DNA from: Rheinheimera aquimaris
GTDB lineage: Bacteria > Pseudomonadota > Gammaproteobacteria > Enterobacterales > Alteromonadaceae
Reading direction: 5' to 3'
NCBI RefSeq assembly: GCF_020531985.1
Contig: NZ_JAJAVQ010000002.1
Coordinates: 62,001-126,000, forward strand
DNA length: 64,000 nt
Every line of letters starts with the position of its first letter. Positions within the stretch are counted from its first letter, which is position 1. Both the position numbers and the translations under genes were made by a program. Under the pieces are notes generated by a model. It made no database searches, was not told the origin of the DNA, and saw only the letters and a program-made list of their open reading frames with translations. Below, in pieces: positions 39,970-49,150 of this stretch.

Positions 39970-42495
39970 TTAGTCTCCGCTACAGGACATATTGGCAGTT
40001 TCTGCAGATGCAGGCACCAGCCGGATATCGGCCAAGCTTAACACTAACGGGGCGGCACTGGTCAACGACACGGGTGTGAATATTTGGCTGAAATCCGCTC
40101 CGGCGCGGCCAAAGCAGGCTAAATCTACACTCAGTGTTTGCCAGCTATCATCAGCCATCGCCTGCAGTTGCGGCGCAATGTTTAACGCGCTGTCACAGCT
40201 TTGGGCGCAATCCATGCCCAGCACAACGTTATCCGGCACCTTACCCGTGCGTTTCAGCTGCAGTACCAGTGCGGCGGAGGCCTCCTGATAAGAGCGTAAA
40301 TCGGCCGGGAAGGCACTGCTCAGGCTTACCTTCGCCGGGCCGCTAAAACTGAGGCGGCGGGCATCTTCCTGCACGGCTTTGTCGAAGGTGCGTACGGCAA
40401 TATTGCCCAGCTGTTCGACGCTGCTGTTCATAGCTTTACTGCTGCCATCGCTGTGCAGCATCAGCTGATAAGGTGGTTTCACTGCGCGTTCAAACAGCAC
40501 CAGGTCCTGCAGGTTCTGGCTGGTTTCTACCTGCTCTGGTAGTGCATTACTCAGCGTACTGGTATCACCGTAGCGCAGGCCAAAGCCATATGGCAGCAGT
40601 GGCTGGTAGCTGGCATCGCCCCGGTTAACGATTTGCTGTGGCGTGGCAGGCCAGCTGAACGATAATTTGCCATGGAAGTCTTTATTCACGCTGCCATCTG
40701 TGTTGGCGACGATCACATCCGCTATAGCCGCACCTTCACTGCCTGGTAGCCAGATAGCGACAAAGGCATCCGAAGCATTAAGCTCCGGGTTAACCCACAT
40801 TGTCCGGCCGCTGATAAACAGCGAAACCACTTTAACGCCGTCTGCTTTGAGCTTTTTAAGCAAGGCCAAATCGGTTTTATTGCCGCGCTGATATTCAAGG
40901 TTATCCAGATCACCATTGCCTTCGGCATAGGGCTGTTCACCAAATACCACAACGGCAACATCAGGCTTGCTGTTGTAACTGCCATCCGCGCTCAGCTCAG
41001 TGCTGCCACCTGCTGCGGCAACGGCTTTGGCAATACCGGCATAGATTGAACTGCCACCGGGGAAGTCGCTGTTGCTGTTGCCGGTGCCCTGCCAGCTGAT
41101 GGTCCAGCCGCCGGATTGCATACCGATATTATCAGCACCGATACCGGTCACCAGAATGTGCTGCTTGGGATTAAGTGGCAAGGTTGCGTCGTTATTTTTC
41201 AGCAGCACCAGTGACTGCTGCACGGCCTGGCGCGCTACAGCCCGGTGTTCGCTTGAGCCAATCAATTCGGTTTTGCCCGATAATGGCCGCTTAGCCGGGC
41301 TGGGTTTATCAAATAAGCCAGCGCGCAGTTTTACCCGTAAAATGCGCCGTACAGCATCATCAATCCGGCTTAGTGGTATCTGGCCGCTTTCGGTCTGGGC
41401 CAGCAGGTTTTCATACAGCGGTTTCCAGGCGGGTGTTGGCACCATATACACATCAAGCCCGGCCAGTGCTGCCTGGGCACAGTTGTCGTTGCTGCAGCCC
41501 GGGATCTGGCCGTGGCCATTCCAGTCGCCGACAACAAAGCCATCGAAGCCCATACGATCTTTTAATACGTCGGTGAGTAAATACTTACTGCCGTGAATTT
41601 TTTCGCCATGCCAGCTGTTAAACGATGCCATTACGCTTTGTGCACCGGCTTGTAAGCCGCCGACATAACCCTGCGCATGGATGCGGAATAAGTCTTGCTC
41701 GCTGGCGATATTATCACCCTGATCGTCACCGCCTTCAGTGCCGCCATCGCCGAGGAAGTGCTTAACGGTACTGATGACGCGCTGCTCGCCGAGAAAATCT
41801 TTATCGGCGGCGCCCTGTAAACCGGTAACAATAGCCGCGGCGTAGTCGCGCACGATGTCTGGATCTTCCGAATAACCTTCATAGGTTCGGCCCCAGCGGT
41901 CATCGCGCACCACTGCTACCGTAGGTGCGAATACCCAGTCAATACCGGTTACCATCACTTCACGCGCAGTCACTGCTGCAATCTGCTCAATTAACGCCGG
42001 GTTATTCGCTGCACCCAGGCCAATATTGTGTGGAAACAAGGTCGCGCCGATCACATTATTGTGGCCGTGTACCGCATCGGTACCCCACATGGTTGGAATG
42101 CGGCTGCCGTCGAGGCTGTCGTCAATTGATGCCTGATACATGGCCTCGGCCAGTGCTATCCAGTCTGCCGGGGTGGCATGTTTGTTGTTGTCCGGAAAAG
42201 CTCCACCGCCATTGAGGTAGGAGCCAAAACCATATTTACGCATGTCTTCAACGGTAATATCGCGGATTTCCGGCTGGATCATCTGGGCTATTTTTTGTGC
42301 CAGAGTCATATCGGCCAGCATATCGCTGATACGCTGCTCCATAGCCGGATCCTGTGCTACCGGCAATGTCAGCTCTGGCCAGACAGCAGCTGCTTTGCCA
42401 GAGGGTTCAGTCTGCTCCGTCGGTGCTTTGGCACAGGCGTTTAATACCAGCGCGCAGCTGATACTTAATGCAGAAAGTTGCAGGCGAAATGTCAT
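39970..42495 (-). CDS. GH3 exo-beta-glucosidase lipoprotein
   Basis: 841 aa from ATG 42495 (AAGGAG upstream). Lipobox LVLNACAK; GH3 N-terminal barrel with the nucleophile in FDGFVVGDWNGHGQIPG; second domain from about 410 (VLLKNNDATLPLNP); and a C-terminal beta-sandwich of about 180 residues as in ExoP-type exo-glucosidases. It removes glucose from glucan oligosaccharides in the periplasm or at the surface. Part of the leftward operon MFS-GH3-GH16. Confidence 0.93.
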   Translation of the reverse strand: MTFRLQLSALSISCALVLNACAKAPTEQTEPSGKAAAVWPELTLPVAQDPAMEQRISDMLADMTLAQKIAQMIQPEIRDITVEDMRKYGFGSYLNGGGAFPDNNKHATPADWIALAEAMYQASIDDSLDGSRIPTMWGTDAVHGHNNVIGATLFPHNIGLGAANNPALIEQIAAVTAREVMVTGIDWVFAPTVAVVRDDRWGRTYEGYSEDPDIVRDYAAAIVTGLQGAADKDFLGEQRVISTVKHFLGDGGTEGGDDQGDNIASEQDLFRIHAQGYVGGLQAGAQSVMASFNSWHGEKIHGSKYLLTDVLKDRMGFDGFVVGDWNGHGQIPGCSNDNCAQAALAGLDVYMVPTPAWKPLYENLLAQTESGQIPLSRIDDAVRRILRVKLRAGLFDKPSPAKRPLSGKTELIGSSEHRAVARQAVQQSLVLLKNNDATLPLNPKQHILVTGIGADNIGMQSGGWTISWQGTGNSNSDFPGGSSIYAGIAKAVAAAGGSTELSADGSYNSKPDVAVVVFGEQPYAEGNGDLDNLEYQRGNKTDLALLKKLKADGVKVVSLFISGRTMWVNPELNASDAFVAIWLPGSEGAAIADVIVANTDGSVNKDFHGKLSFSWPATPQQIVNRGDASYQPLLPYGFGLRYGDTSTLSNALPEQVETSQNLQDLVLFERAVKPPYQLMLHSDGSSKAMNSSVEQLGNIAVRTFDKAVQEDARRLSFSGPAKVSLSSAFPADLRSYQEASAALVLQLKRTGKVPDNVVLGMDCAQSCDSALNIAPQLQAMADDSWQTLSVDLACFGRAGADFSQIFTPVSLTSAAPLVLSLADIRLVPASAETANMSCSGD

Positions 42496-42505
42496 CCGGT
42501 TCTCC

Positions 42506-43753
42506 TTAAGCGACGTTGCGGGGTTTGCTGCCGACAGCGCCATACCAGGCAATATAGACATAACAAAGTAGCGGAATAATAAAGGCCAGTTGCACGCTGA
42601 CAGCATCTGCCAGTGCGGCTTGTGCCAGCGGTAATACTGCGCCGCCAACAATGGCCAGACACAAAATACCTGAACCCTGGCTGGTATGCTGTTTCAGGCC
42701 GTGAATGGCCAGGCTGAAAATAGTCGGGAACATAATGGAATTACACAGACCCACCAGCAAGATGGCAAACATGGCCAGACTGCCGCCGGTAGCAATAGTA
42801 ATGGCAAGTAAAATCACCGCACAGACAGCGTTAAATGCCAGCACTTTACCCGGTGCCAGGTGTTGCATTACCACAGCACCGATAAAGCGCCCGGCCATAG
42901 CGCCGCCAAAATACCAGGCAATATAGTGTGACGCCGTTTGAGCTTCCAGCGCGCCGATATCAGGTTGGGTAATAAAACTGATCAAAAAGCTGCCGATGCC
43001 CACTTCGGCCCCCACATAAACAAAAATACCCAGCGCCCCCAGTACCAGATGGCGGTACTGCCAGGCGGCACCGGTAACGGTGATGCTGGCGTCTTTTTTG
43101 CCCAGTTTAGGCAGGCGTAAAAAGGCAAAAATCATAGCCATCACAATAAGCGCTGCTGCCAGCAGTAAATACGGCAATTGTACGGTCGACTCGGTCACTT
43201 CACCGGGTGTCGGCGCCTGCATACCGCCGAAAATCAGCCAGGCGCCGAAAAACGGTGCCACTGTGGTACCCAGTGAGTTAAAGGCTTGCGTCATGGTCAA
43301 GCGGCTGGATGCTGTTTCCGGCTTGCCCAGTACGCTGACATAAGGGTTAGCAGCAACCTGCAGTATGGTTATACCGGAAGCAAGGACAAATAATGCCAGC
43401 AAGAACAGCGGGTAGTAGTGTGCTGCGGCAGCCGGATAAAACAGTAAACAACCGGCGCCGGCAATCAGCAGGCCGGTGACAATACCGGATTGGTAACCAA
43501 TGCGGCTGACCAGCATACCTGCCGGTACTGACACCACAAAGTAGGCACTGAAAAAGCAAAACTGGATCAGCAGCGCCTGGGTATAGTTCAGATCAAACAG
43601 GCCTTTAAGGTAAGGCACCAGAATGTCGTTCAGACAGGTGATAAAGCCCCACATAAAAAACAGTGTGGTCAGAGATGTCAGAGCAAAGCGGTAGTTACTC
43701 TGAGATGCTGCGGCCTCTGGTGCGGCGTCGCTGATTATTGGTGTTGCTGCCAT
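42506..43753 (-). CDS. MFS sugar transporter, FucP/GluP type
   Basis: 415 aa, twelve hydrophobic spans. [28 protein letters not shown] at the start of the first span (read in two halves) and LQVAANPYV are hallmarks of the FucP/GluP group; imports glucose, galactose or related sugars with protons. I start at MAATPII (43753) because the longer frame to 43972 would cross the LacI operator and the divergent promoter. First gene of the leftward operon. Confidence 0.9.
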   Translation of the reverse strand: MAATPIISDAAPEAAASQSNYRFALTSLTTLFFMWGFITCLNDILVPYLKGLFDLNYTQALLIQFCFFSAYFVVSVPAGMLVSRIGYQSGIVTGLLIAGAGCLLFYPAAAAHYYPLFLLALFVLASGITILQVAANPYVSVLGKPETASSRLTMTQAFNSLGTTVAPFFGAWLIFGGMQAPTPGEVTESTVQLPYLLLAAALIVMAMIFAFLRLPKLGKKDASITVTGAAWQYRHLVLGALGIFVYVGAEVGIGSFLISFITQPDIGALEAQTASHYIAWYFGGAMAGRFIGAVVMQHLAPGKVLAFNAVCAVILLAITIATGGSLAMFAILLVGLCNSIMFPTIFSLAIHGLKQHTSQGSGILCLAIVGGAVLPLAQAALADAVSVQLAFIIPLLCYVYIAWYGAVGSKPRNVA

Positions 43754-43812
43754 CTTGCCCCCCGGCGATAAATGTTTTTCATTGACGGCTGCAATTGTGC
43801 CGTCTAGTATTA

Positions 43813-43826
43813 TGTAAGCGCTTTCA
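43813..43826. promoter_or_regulatory. LacI-family operator 3
   Basis: TGTAAGCGCTTTCA matches operator 1 at 13 of 14 positions. It is located between the divergent MFS and GH1 genes, so one site can serve both transcripts. Confidence 0.78.
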
Positions 43827-43907
43827 TTTATAGCATATATCACGCTGTTGGCAATCATTTTATCGCTCAGCAGCCCATAACAGCCTGACCAGAAGATAGT
43901 ACAGCCA

Positions 43908-45245
43908 ATGAAAATTACCTTAGCCGACAGCTCTCCTTTGCTTAACCCTGAATTTGTATTTGGCGTGGCCACAGCGTCGTTTCAGATTGAAGGCGCGGCC
44001 GACAGCCGGGAACCCTGTATCTGGGATACTTTTTGTGCACAGCCGGGCCGGATTAAAGATGGTTCAGACGGTCTGACAGCCTGTGATCATGTGGCACGCT
44101 GGCGCGAAGATGTGGAGCTGATTGCCGCGCTGGGTGTCGATGCTTACCGCTTTTCGGTGGCCTGGGGTCGGGTTATCCGGGCCGATGGCAGCATTAATCA
44201 GGCCGGGCTGGATTTCTACATTCAGCTGCTCGACGCACTGAAAGCGCGCAATATTAAAGCCTTTGTCACGCTGTATCACTGGGATTTACCACAGTATTTG
44301 CAGGATGAAGGCGGCTGGCTGAACCGTGCTACCGCGTATAAATTTGCCGAGTATGCTGACATCGTATCCCGGGCATTCGGTGACCGGGTGCATTCCTATG
44401 CCACGCTGAACGAACCGTTCTGCAGTGCCTACTTAAGCTATGAAGCCGGTATTCATGCCCCCGGCGTGCAAAACCGCCAGCATGGCCGTCAGGTTGCGCA
44501 TCATTTATTGCTGGCGCATGGTTTAGCAATGCCGGTACTGCAGAAAAATGCCCCGGCAGCATTAAATGGCATAGTGCTGAACTTCAGCCCCTGCCATCCG
44601 GCCAGCGATAGTGAAGCCGATATCCGTGCAGCTGACATGGCTGACCAGTACCATAACCAATGGTATATCCAACCCTTGATGGAAGCGCGTTACCCTGAGC
44701 TGTTGCAGCAATTACCGGCATCAGAGCAACCGGTGATTGCTGAGGGTGATATGGCTATTATTGCCCAGCCGCTGGATTTTCTCGGCGTAAATTACTACAC
44801 CCGCACCGTGTACCGCGCCAATACAAAAGGCTGGTTCAGCGATGTACCGCCAACAACGCCACCACTGACCGATATGGGCTGGGAAATTTACCCACAGGGT
44901 CTGACTGAAGTGTTGCTGGCAATGCACCGGCGTTATAACCTGCCTCCGGTGTATATCACCGAAAATGGTGCAGCTATGCCAGACTCTCTGCAGCATAATC
45001 AGGTGGCAGATCTACGGCGCGCTGCTTACTTTGAACAGCATTTACAGGCCACCGCCGATGCGATTACCGCCGGTATGCGGATCGACGGTTATTTTGCCTG
45101 GAGCCTGATGGATAACTTCGAATGGGCGGAAGGCTATGCCAAACGTTTTGGCATAGTGTATGTCGATTACGTCACGCAGCAGCGCACATTGAAAGCCAGC
45201 GCCATAGCACTGCGCGATTTATTTGCTACTCGGCGCGCTAAGTAG
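43908..45245 (+). CDS. GH1 beta-glucosidase
   Basis: 445 aa, cytoplasmic (no signal). [16 protein letters not shown] start, acid/base Glu in [11 protein letters not shown] (about 168), nucleophile Glu in VYITENGAA (about 352), and [15 protein letters not shown] near the end. It splits imported cellobiose, laminaribiose or other beta-glucosides into monosaccharides. First gene of the rightward operon with the GPH symporter and LacI regulator; operator 3 lies 82 bp upstream. The ribosome site is weak. Confidence 0.95.
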   Translation: MKITLADSSPLLNPEFVFGVATASFQIEGAADSREPCIWDTFCAQPGRIKDGSDGLTACDHVARWREDVELIAALGVDAYRFSVAWGRVIRADGSINQAGLDFYIQLLDALKARNIKAFVTLYHWDLPQYLQDEGGWLNRATAYKFAEYADIVSRAFGDRVHSYATLNEPFCSAYLSYEAGIHAPGVQNRQHGRQVAHHLLLAHGLAMPVLQKNAPAALNGIVLNFSPCHPASDSEADIRAADMADQYHNQWYIQPLMEARYPELLQQLPASEQPVIAEGDMAIIAQPLDFLGVNYYTRTVYRANTKGWFSDVPPTTPPLTDMGWEIYPQGLTEVLLAMHRRYNLPPVYITENGAAMPDSLQHNQVADLRRAAYFEQHLQATADAITAGMRIDGYFAWSLMDNFEWAEGYAKRFGIVYVDYVTQQRTLKASAIALRDLFATRRAK

Positions 45246-45289
45246 CAACAGTAAAAAAATAATAATAAACAGAATATTACGGGGATAGC

Positions 45290-46651
45290 ATGCTAACAAA
45301 GCGGGAGAAAGTGGCCTACGGCCTGGGCGATACCGCCAGCAATATCGTGTTTCAGACGGTAATGCTGTTTTTAACCTTCTTTTACACCGATATCTTCGGT
45401 ATTCCGCCGGCGGTGGTGGGCACGATGTTTTTGCTGGTACGGATTATTGATGCGGTAACAGACCCGTTAATGGGCGCACTGGCCGACAAAACCCAAAGCC
45501 GGCATGGTAAATACCGGCCTTATCTGCTGTGGCTGGCGCTACCTTTTGCGCTGTGCAGTGTGCTGGCGTTTACCACGCCGGATTTATCGGCCAATGGCAA
45601 AGTTATTTATGCCTTTGCCACTTACACTCTGCTGATGCTGGCGTATACCGCGATCAATATTCCTTACTCGGCGTTGGGTGGCGTATTAACCGCTGATCCG
45701 ACCGAGCGGGTGTCGGTGCAGTCATACCGTTTTGTGTTCGGCATGCTGGGCGGCTTGCTGGTGACTGCCTGCACCCTGCCGCTGGTTACCTTTTTTGGCA
45801 ACGGTGACAATGCCAAGGGCTACCAGCTGACGATAGTTGCCATGAGCGCATTGGGACTGGTGTTGTTTTTACTGTGTTTTGCCGGTACCCGTGAGCGGGT
45901 GAATGCACCGGTGGATCAACAGCTTACATTAAAACGCAGTTTTGCGTCGCTGTGGCAAAACGATCAGTGGCGGGTATTGTGTGTGGCGGCGTTTTTTCTG
46001 CTAACCGGCATGGTGCTGCGCACGACGCTGGCTATTTATTACGTAAAGTATTTTTTGGGACGAGAAGATCTGATCACGGTGTTTGTTACGCTCGGTATGG
46101 TGGGCAATATTGCCGGTTGTGCGGCTGCGCAGTGGCTGAGCCGTTATGTCGATAAAGTAAATGCGTATATCGGCCTGCAGCTGATTGCTGCGCTTATCAG
46201 TGCGCTCAGTTTCTTTGTTGGCGCTGCGCAACTGGAACTGGCGTTTGCGCTGTATTTTCTGTGGGGCTTCTTTTTACAAATGGCCACGCCGCTACTGTGG
46301 GCTAAAATGGCCGACACTGTTGACTATGGCCACTATAAAACCGGTATCCGTATTACCGGTCTGGTGTATTCGTCTATCGTGTTCTTTATCAAACTGGGGC
46401 TGGCACTCGGTGGTGCGCTGGCGGGCTGGTTACTGGCGTTTTATCAGTATCAGGCCGACAGTGTACAAACTGCAGCAACGCAACAGGGCATTTTACTCAG
46501 CTTCACGGTGCTACCCGCTATCGGTTCGGTGCTGGTTGCGCTGGTGATGAGCCGTTACCGGCTGCGCAGCAATACCGTGCTGGATATTCATCAGCAGTTG
46601 CAGCAGCGTGCTGGTGAAACGGCGCCGGAGCATGCTAGAGTAAATGCCTGA
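45290..46651 (+). CDS. GPH-family sugar:cation symporter
   Basis: 453 aa, twelve spans, MFS_2 type: KVAYGLGDTASNIVFQTVMLFL, VRIIDAVTDPLMGALADKT and MLAYTAINIPYSALGGVL motifs. Likely imports the disaccharides hydrolysed by the adjacent GH1 enzyme. ACGGGG precedes the ATG. Followed after 21 nt by the LacI regulator. Confidence 0.93.
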   Translation: MLTKREKVAYGLGDTASNIVFQTVMLFLTFFYTDIFGIPPAVVGTMFLLVRIIDAVTDPLMGALADKTQSRHGKYRPYLLWLALPFALCSVLAFTTPDLSANGKVIYAFATYTLLMLAYTAINIPYSALGGVLTADPTERVSVQSYRFVFGMLGGLLVTACTLPLVTFFGNGDNAKGYQLTIVAMSALGLVLFLLCFAGTRERVNAPVDQQLTLKRSFASLWQNDQWRVLCVAAFFLLTGMVLRTTLAIYYVKYFLGREDLITVFVTLGMVGNIAGCAAAQWLSRYVDKVNAYIGLQLIAALISALSFFVGAAQLELAFALYFLWGFFLQMATPLLWAKMADTVDYGHYKTGIRITGLVYSSIVFFIKLGLALGGALAGWLLAFYQYQADSVQTAATQQGILLSFTVLPAIGSVLVALVMSRYRLRSNTVLDIHQQLQQRAGETAPEHARVNA

Positions 46652-46672
46652 ATCTATTAAGACAGGCAGGCA

Positions 46673-47671
46673 ATGGCAACCATTTACCAAGTTTCAGAGC
46701 TGGCAGGCGTATCGTTAGCCACAGTGTCGCGGGTGATGAATAACAACGCCCGCGTCAGCGAAGCCACCCGCAACAAAGTGCTGGATGCTATGGCTCAACT
46801 GGGCTACCGGCCCAACTCTATTGCGCAGTCACTGGCGTCAAACCGCTCAAACAGCGTCGGCATTCTGGTATCCGAGCTGCACGGCCCGTTTTATGGTGAA
46901 ATGTTGAGCGGCATTGAGAACGAATGTCGCGCGGCTGGCAAGCACGTTATTATTGCCGCTGGCCACAGTGAAGCTGAAAGCGAAAAAGACGGCATTGAGT
47001 TTTTGATCAGCCGTAACTGCGATGCGCTGATCCTGCATGTTGAAGCGGTATCGGATGATTACCTGATCAAACTGGCAGGCGGTAAACTACCGATAGTGCT
47101 GATCAACCGCTACATCGCCAAACTGGCCGATAACTGTATCAGCCTGGATAACGAACTGGGCGGCTATCTGGCAACCCAACAGCTATTACAGCAGGGCCAT
47201 ACCCAGCTGGCCTATATTGCCGGGCCAATGTGGAAAAGTGATGCGAAAGACCGTTATGCCGGGCACTTGCGTGCTATGGCTGAGCATGGCCTGACATTTA
47301 ACCCGGCCCTGTTGGCTGAGGGGGATTTTCGCGATAGCGGCGGCAGCGCCTGTATGCAGCGGCTGCTGGCCACCAAGCTGCCTTTTACTGCCCTAGTCTG
47401 CGCGAACGATGAAATGGCCGCCGGCGCAATGGAAGTGGCACGCGAACAGGGGCTGCAGGTACCGCAGGACTTATCGATAGTGGGTTTTGATAACCTGATC
47501 CTGGCGCGTTACATTTATCCTAAACTGACCACTATTGACTATCCTATCGGCGAAATGGGCCGTATGGCTGCACGCTGGGTGCTGAAAAACATCTATCAGC
47601 AGCAGGCTCTGCAGTTGAAAAATGTGTTTGAACCGGCTTTGGTCTGCCGCGACTCGGCCTGTAGCTTATAA
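46673..47671 (+). CDS. LacI-family repressor of the beta-glucan locus
   Basis: 332 aa. LacI helix-turn-helix ATIYQVSELAGVSLATVSRVMNN, hinge YRPNSIAQSLAS, and a periplasmic-binding-like sensor domain with VGFDNLILARYIYPKLTTI. The only LacI protein in the window, and three TGTAAGCGCTTACA-type operators flank the TonB receptor and the MFS/GH1 promoters, so it very probably controls all of them in response to a glucoside. Last gene of the rightward operon. Confidence 0.93.
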   Translation: MATIYQVSELAGVSLATVSRVMNNNARVSEATRNKVLDAMAQLGYRPNSIAQSLASNRSNSVGILVSELHGPFYGEMLSGIENECRAAGKHVIIAAGHSEAESEKDGIEFLISRNCDALILHVEAVSDDYLIKLAGGKLPIVLINRYIAKLADNCISLDNELGGYLATQQLLQQGHTQLAYIAGPMWKSDAKDRYAGHLRAMAEHGLTFNPALLAEGDFRDSGGSACMQRLLATKLPFTALVCANDEMAAGAMEVAREQGLQVPQDLSIVGFDNLILARYIYPKLTTIDYPIGEMGRMAARWVLKNIYQQQALQLKNVFEPALVCRDSACSL

Positions 47672-47673
47672 CC

Positions 47674-47793
47674 TCAGCACCAGGCCGTACCCGGCATTAA
47701 TAACTGCACGCCGCCGGCCTGCCAGCCCCACCAGACAGCAGCCAGCATCAGGGCCAGTAGTAAATACAGCAGTTTTATCAGATGTTTTTTCAT
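47674..47793 (-). CDS. small membrane protein coupled to MFS gene, 39 aa
   Basis: MKKHLIKLLYLLLALMLAAV then WWGWQAGGVQLLMPGTAWC. One basic N-terminus and one strong membrane span. The ATG overlaps the stop of the MFS gene as ATGA, which suggests translational coupling. The longer frame to 47883 lies inside the MFS gene and has no leader. Function unknown. Confidence 0.45.
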   Translation of the reverse strand: MKKHLIKLLYLLLALMLAAVWWGWQAGGVQLLMPGTAWC

Positions 47794-48992
47794 GCTGTTG
47801 CCGTTTTCAACGTTGCGCTTTGCTCTTTTACCGGCAGATTCAGCAAAGCGGCTATGATGCTTAAGCCTATCGCTATCTGCCACACTAAATCATAGTTACC
47901 GGTTTTGTCATACACATAGCCGCCAAACCAGCCGCCCAGAAAGGCGCCTAACTGGTGAAACAAAAACACTATACCGCCCAGCATCGATAAATAACGAACG
48001 CCAAAAATACTGGCGACAGTACCGTTGGTCAGTGGCACGGTCGAGAGCCAGAGTAAACCCATGGCCATACCAAACAGGTAAGCACTCCAGTTCGTCAGTG
48101 GTAACAGTAAAAACGCGACAATCACCACTGCCCGCAGCGCATACAAGGCACTTAGCAACAGTGGCTTGGATAAACGCGCGCCCAAAGCGCCGGCGGTGTA
48201 GGTACCAAAGATGTTAAACAGGCCGATAAGCGCCAGCACAGTAGTGCCAACCGCAGGCGCCAACTGCTGATCCACCAGATAGGCCGGCAGGTGAATACCG
48301 ATAAATACCACCTGAGAACCGCAGACAAAAAAGCCCAGTGACAACAGCCAGAAACCTTTGTGTGCCAACGCTTGTCGCAGCGCCTGTTCAATACTTTGCT
48401 CCGGCCCGCTGTGGGACCCCGTATCCGGCGTGCGCAGCATCAGCGCCAGTGGCAGTATCAGCAGCGCCAGCATACCCAGTGTGGTCAATGCCGCAGCCCA
48501 GCCCAGCTGGGTGATCAGTGCCAGTGTGCCAGGCAGCATAATAAACTGGCCAAAAGAGCCGGCGGCACTGGCTATGCCCATCGCCATACTGCGTTTTTCC
48601 ACCGGCACGGCGCGGCCAATCGCGCCCAGAATAATGGTAAAAGAGGTGCCGGACAGCGCCAGACCAATCAGTAAGCCAGCACTTAGTGCCAGCGTAATGC
48701 CGCTGCTGGCCATCGCCATCGTTATCAGGCCCGATGCATAACAGAGGCCGCCCGCCAGCACCACTTTTTTCGCGCCGATACGATCAGCCAGCGCGCCGGT
48801 CAGGGGTTGCGTCAGGCCCCAAATCAGGTTTTGCAGCGCTATGGCCAGCGCAAAGGTTTCCCGGCCCCAGCCAAACTCGTTGCTCATCGGCGTTAAAAAC
48901 AGGCCAAAACCGTGACGAATACCCAGCGCTATCGTCAGCACGACAGAACCTCCGAGCATAATATAAAACGCAGATTGCACCCGTGATGACAT
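47790..48992 (-). CDS. MFS transporter (monocarboxylate/OFA-like)
   Basis: 400 aa with twelve spans. The first part (LGIRHGFGLFLTPMSNEFGW) and GLTQPLTGALADRIGAKKV loop are typical of the monocarboxylate/oxalate-formate antiporter-like group. The start MSSRVQSA (48992) has GGAG upstream and avoids a hydrophilic extension. Divergent from the aldehyde dehydrogenase with a pair of TetR-type operators in between, so probably regulated with it. Substrate unknown; an aromatic acid or aldehyde-related compound is a guess. Confidence 0.87.
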   Translation of the reverse strand: MSSRVQSAFYIMLGGSVVLTIALGIRHGFGLFLTPMSNEFGWGRETFALAIALQNLIWGLTQPLTGALADRIGAKKVVLAGGLCYASGLITMAMASSGITLALSAGLLIGLALSGTSFTIILGAIGRAVPVEKRSMAMGIASAAGSFGQFIMLPGTLALITQLGWAAALTTLGMLALLILPLALMLRTPDTGSHSGPEQSIEQALRQALAHKGFWLLSLGFFVCGSQVVFIGIHLPAYLVDQQLAPAVGTTVLALIGLFNIFGTYTAGALGARLSKPLLLSALYALRAVVIVAFLLLPLTNWSAYLFGMAMGLLWLSTVPLTNGTVASIFGVRYLSMLGGIVFLFHQLGAFLGGWFGGYVYDKTGNYDLVWQIAIGLSIIAALLNLPVKEQSATLKTATA

Positions 48993-49092
48993 AACGGCTC
49001 CGGTACCTGGTAGTAAGGTGTAAAGCATATCAGGTTCTGCAAGGCCAGTGTTACTGGCAGAAGGTCTTAAGTCCAAGCGTTTTATTGACAAA

Positions 49093-49137
49093 ATGACCGC
49101 TGGTCATTAGTCTGTTGTGAAAATGACTCTTGGTCAG
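49093..49137. promoter_or_regulatory. Paired TetR-type operators in the divergent promoter
   Basis: ATGACC-gct-GGTCAT (49093-49107, perfect) and ATGACT-ctt-GGTCAG (49123-49137, imperfect), spaced exactly 30 bp. A TTGACA -35-like hexamer at 49085-49090 abuts the first. The likely binder is the TetR-family protein at 50626. Confidence 0.72.
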
Positions 49138-49150
49138 TTCAGGGTGAACA

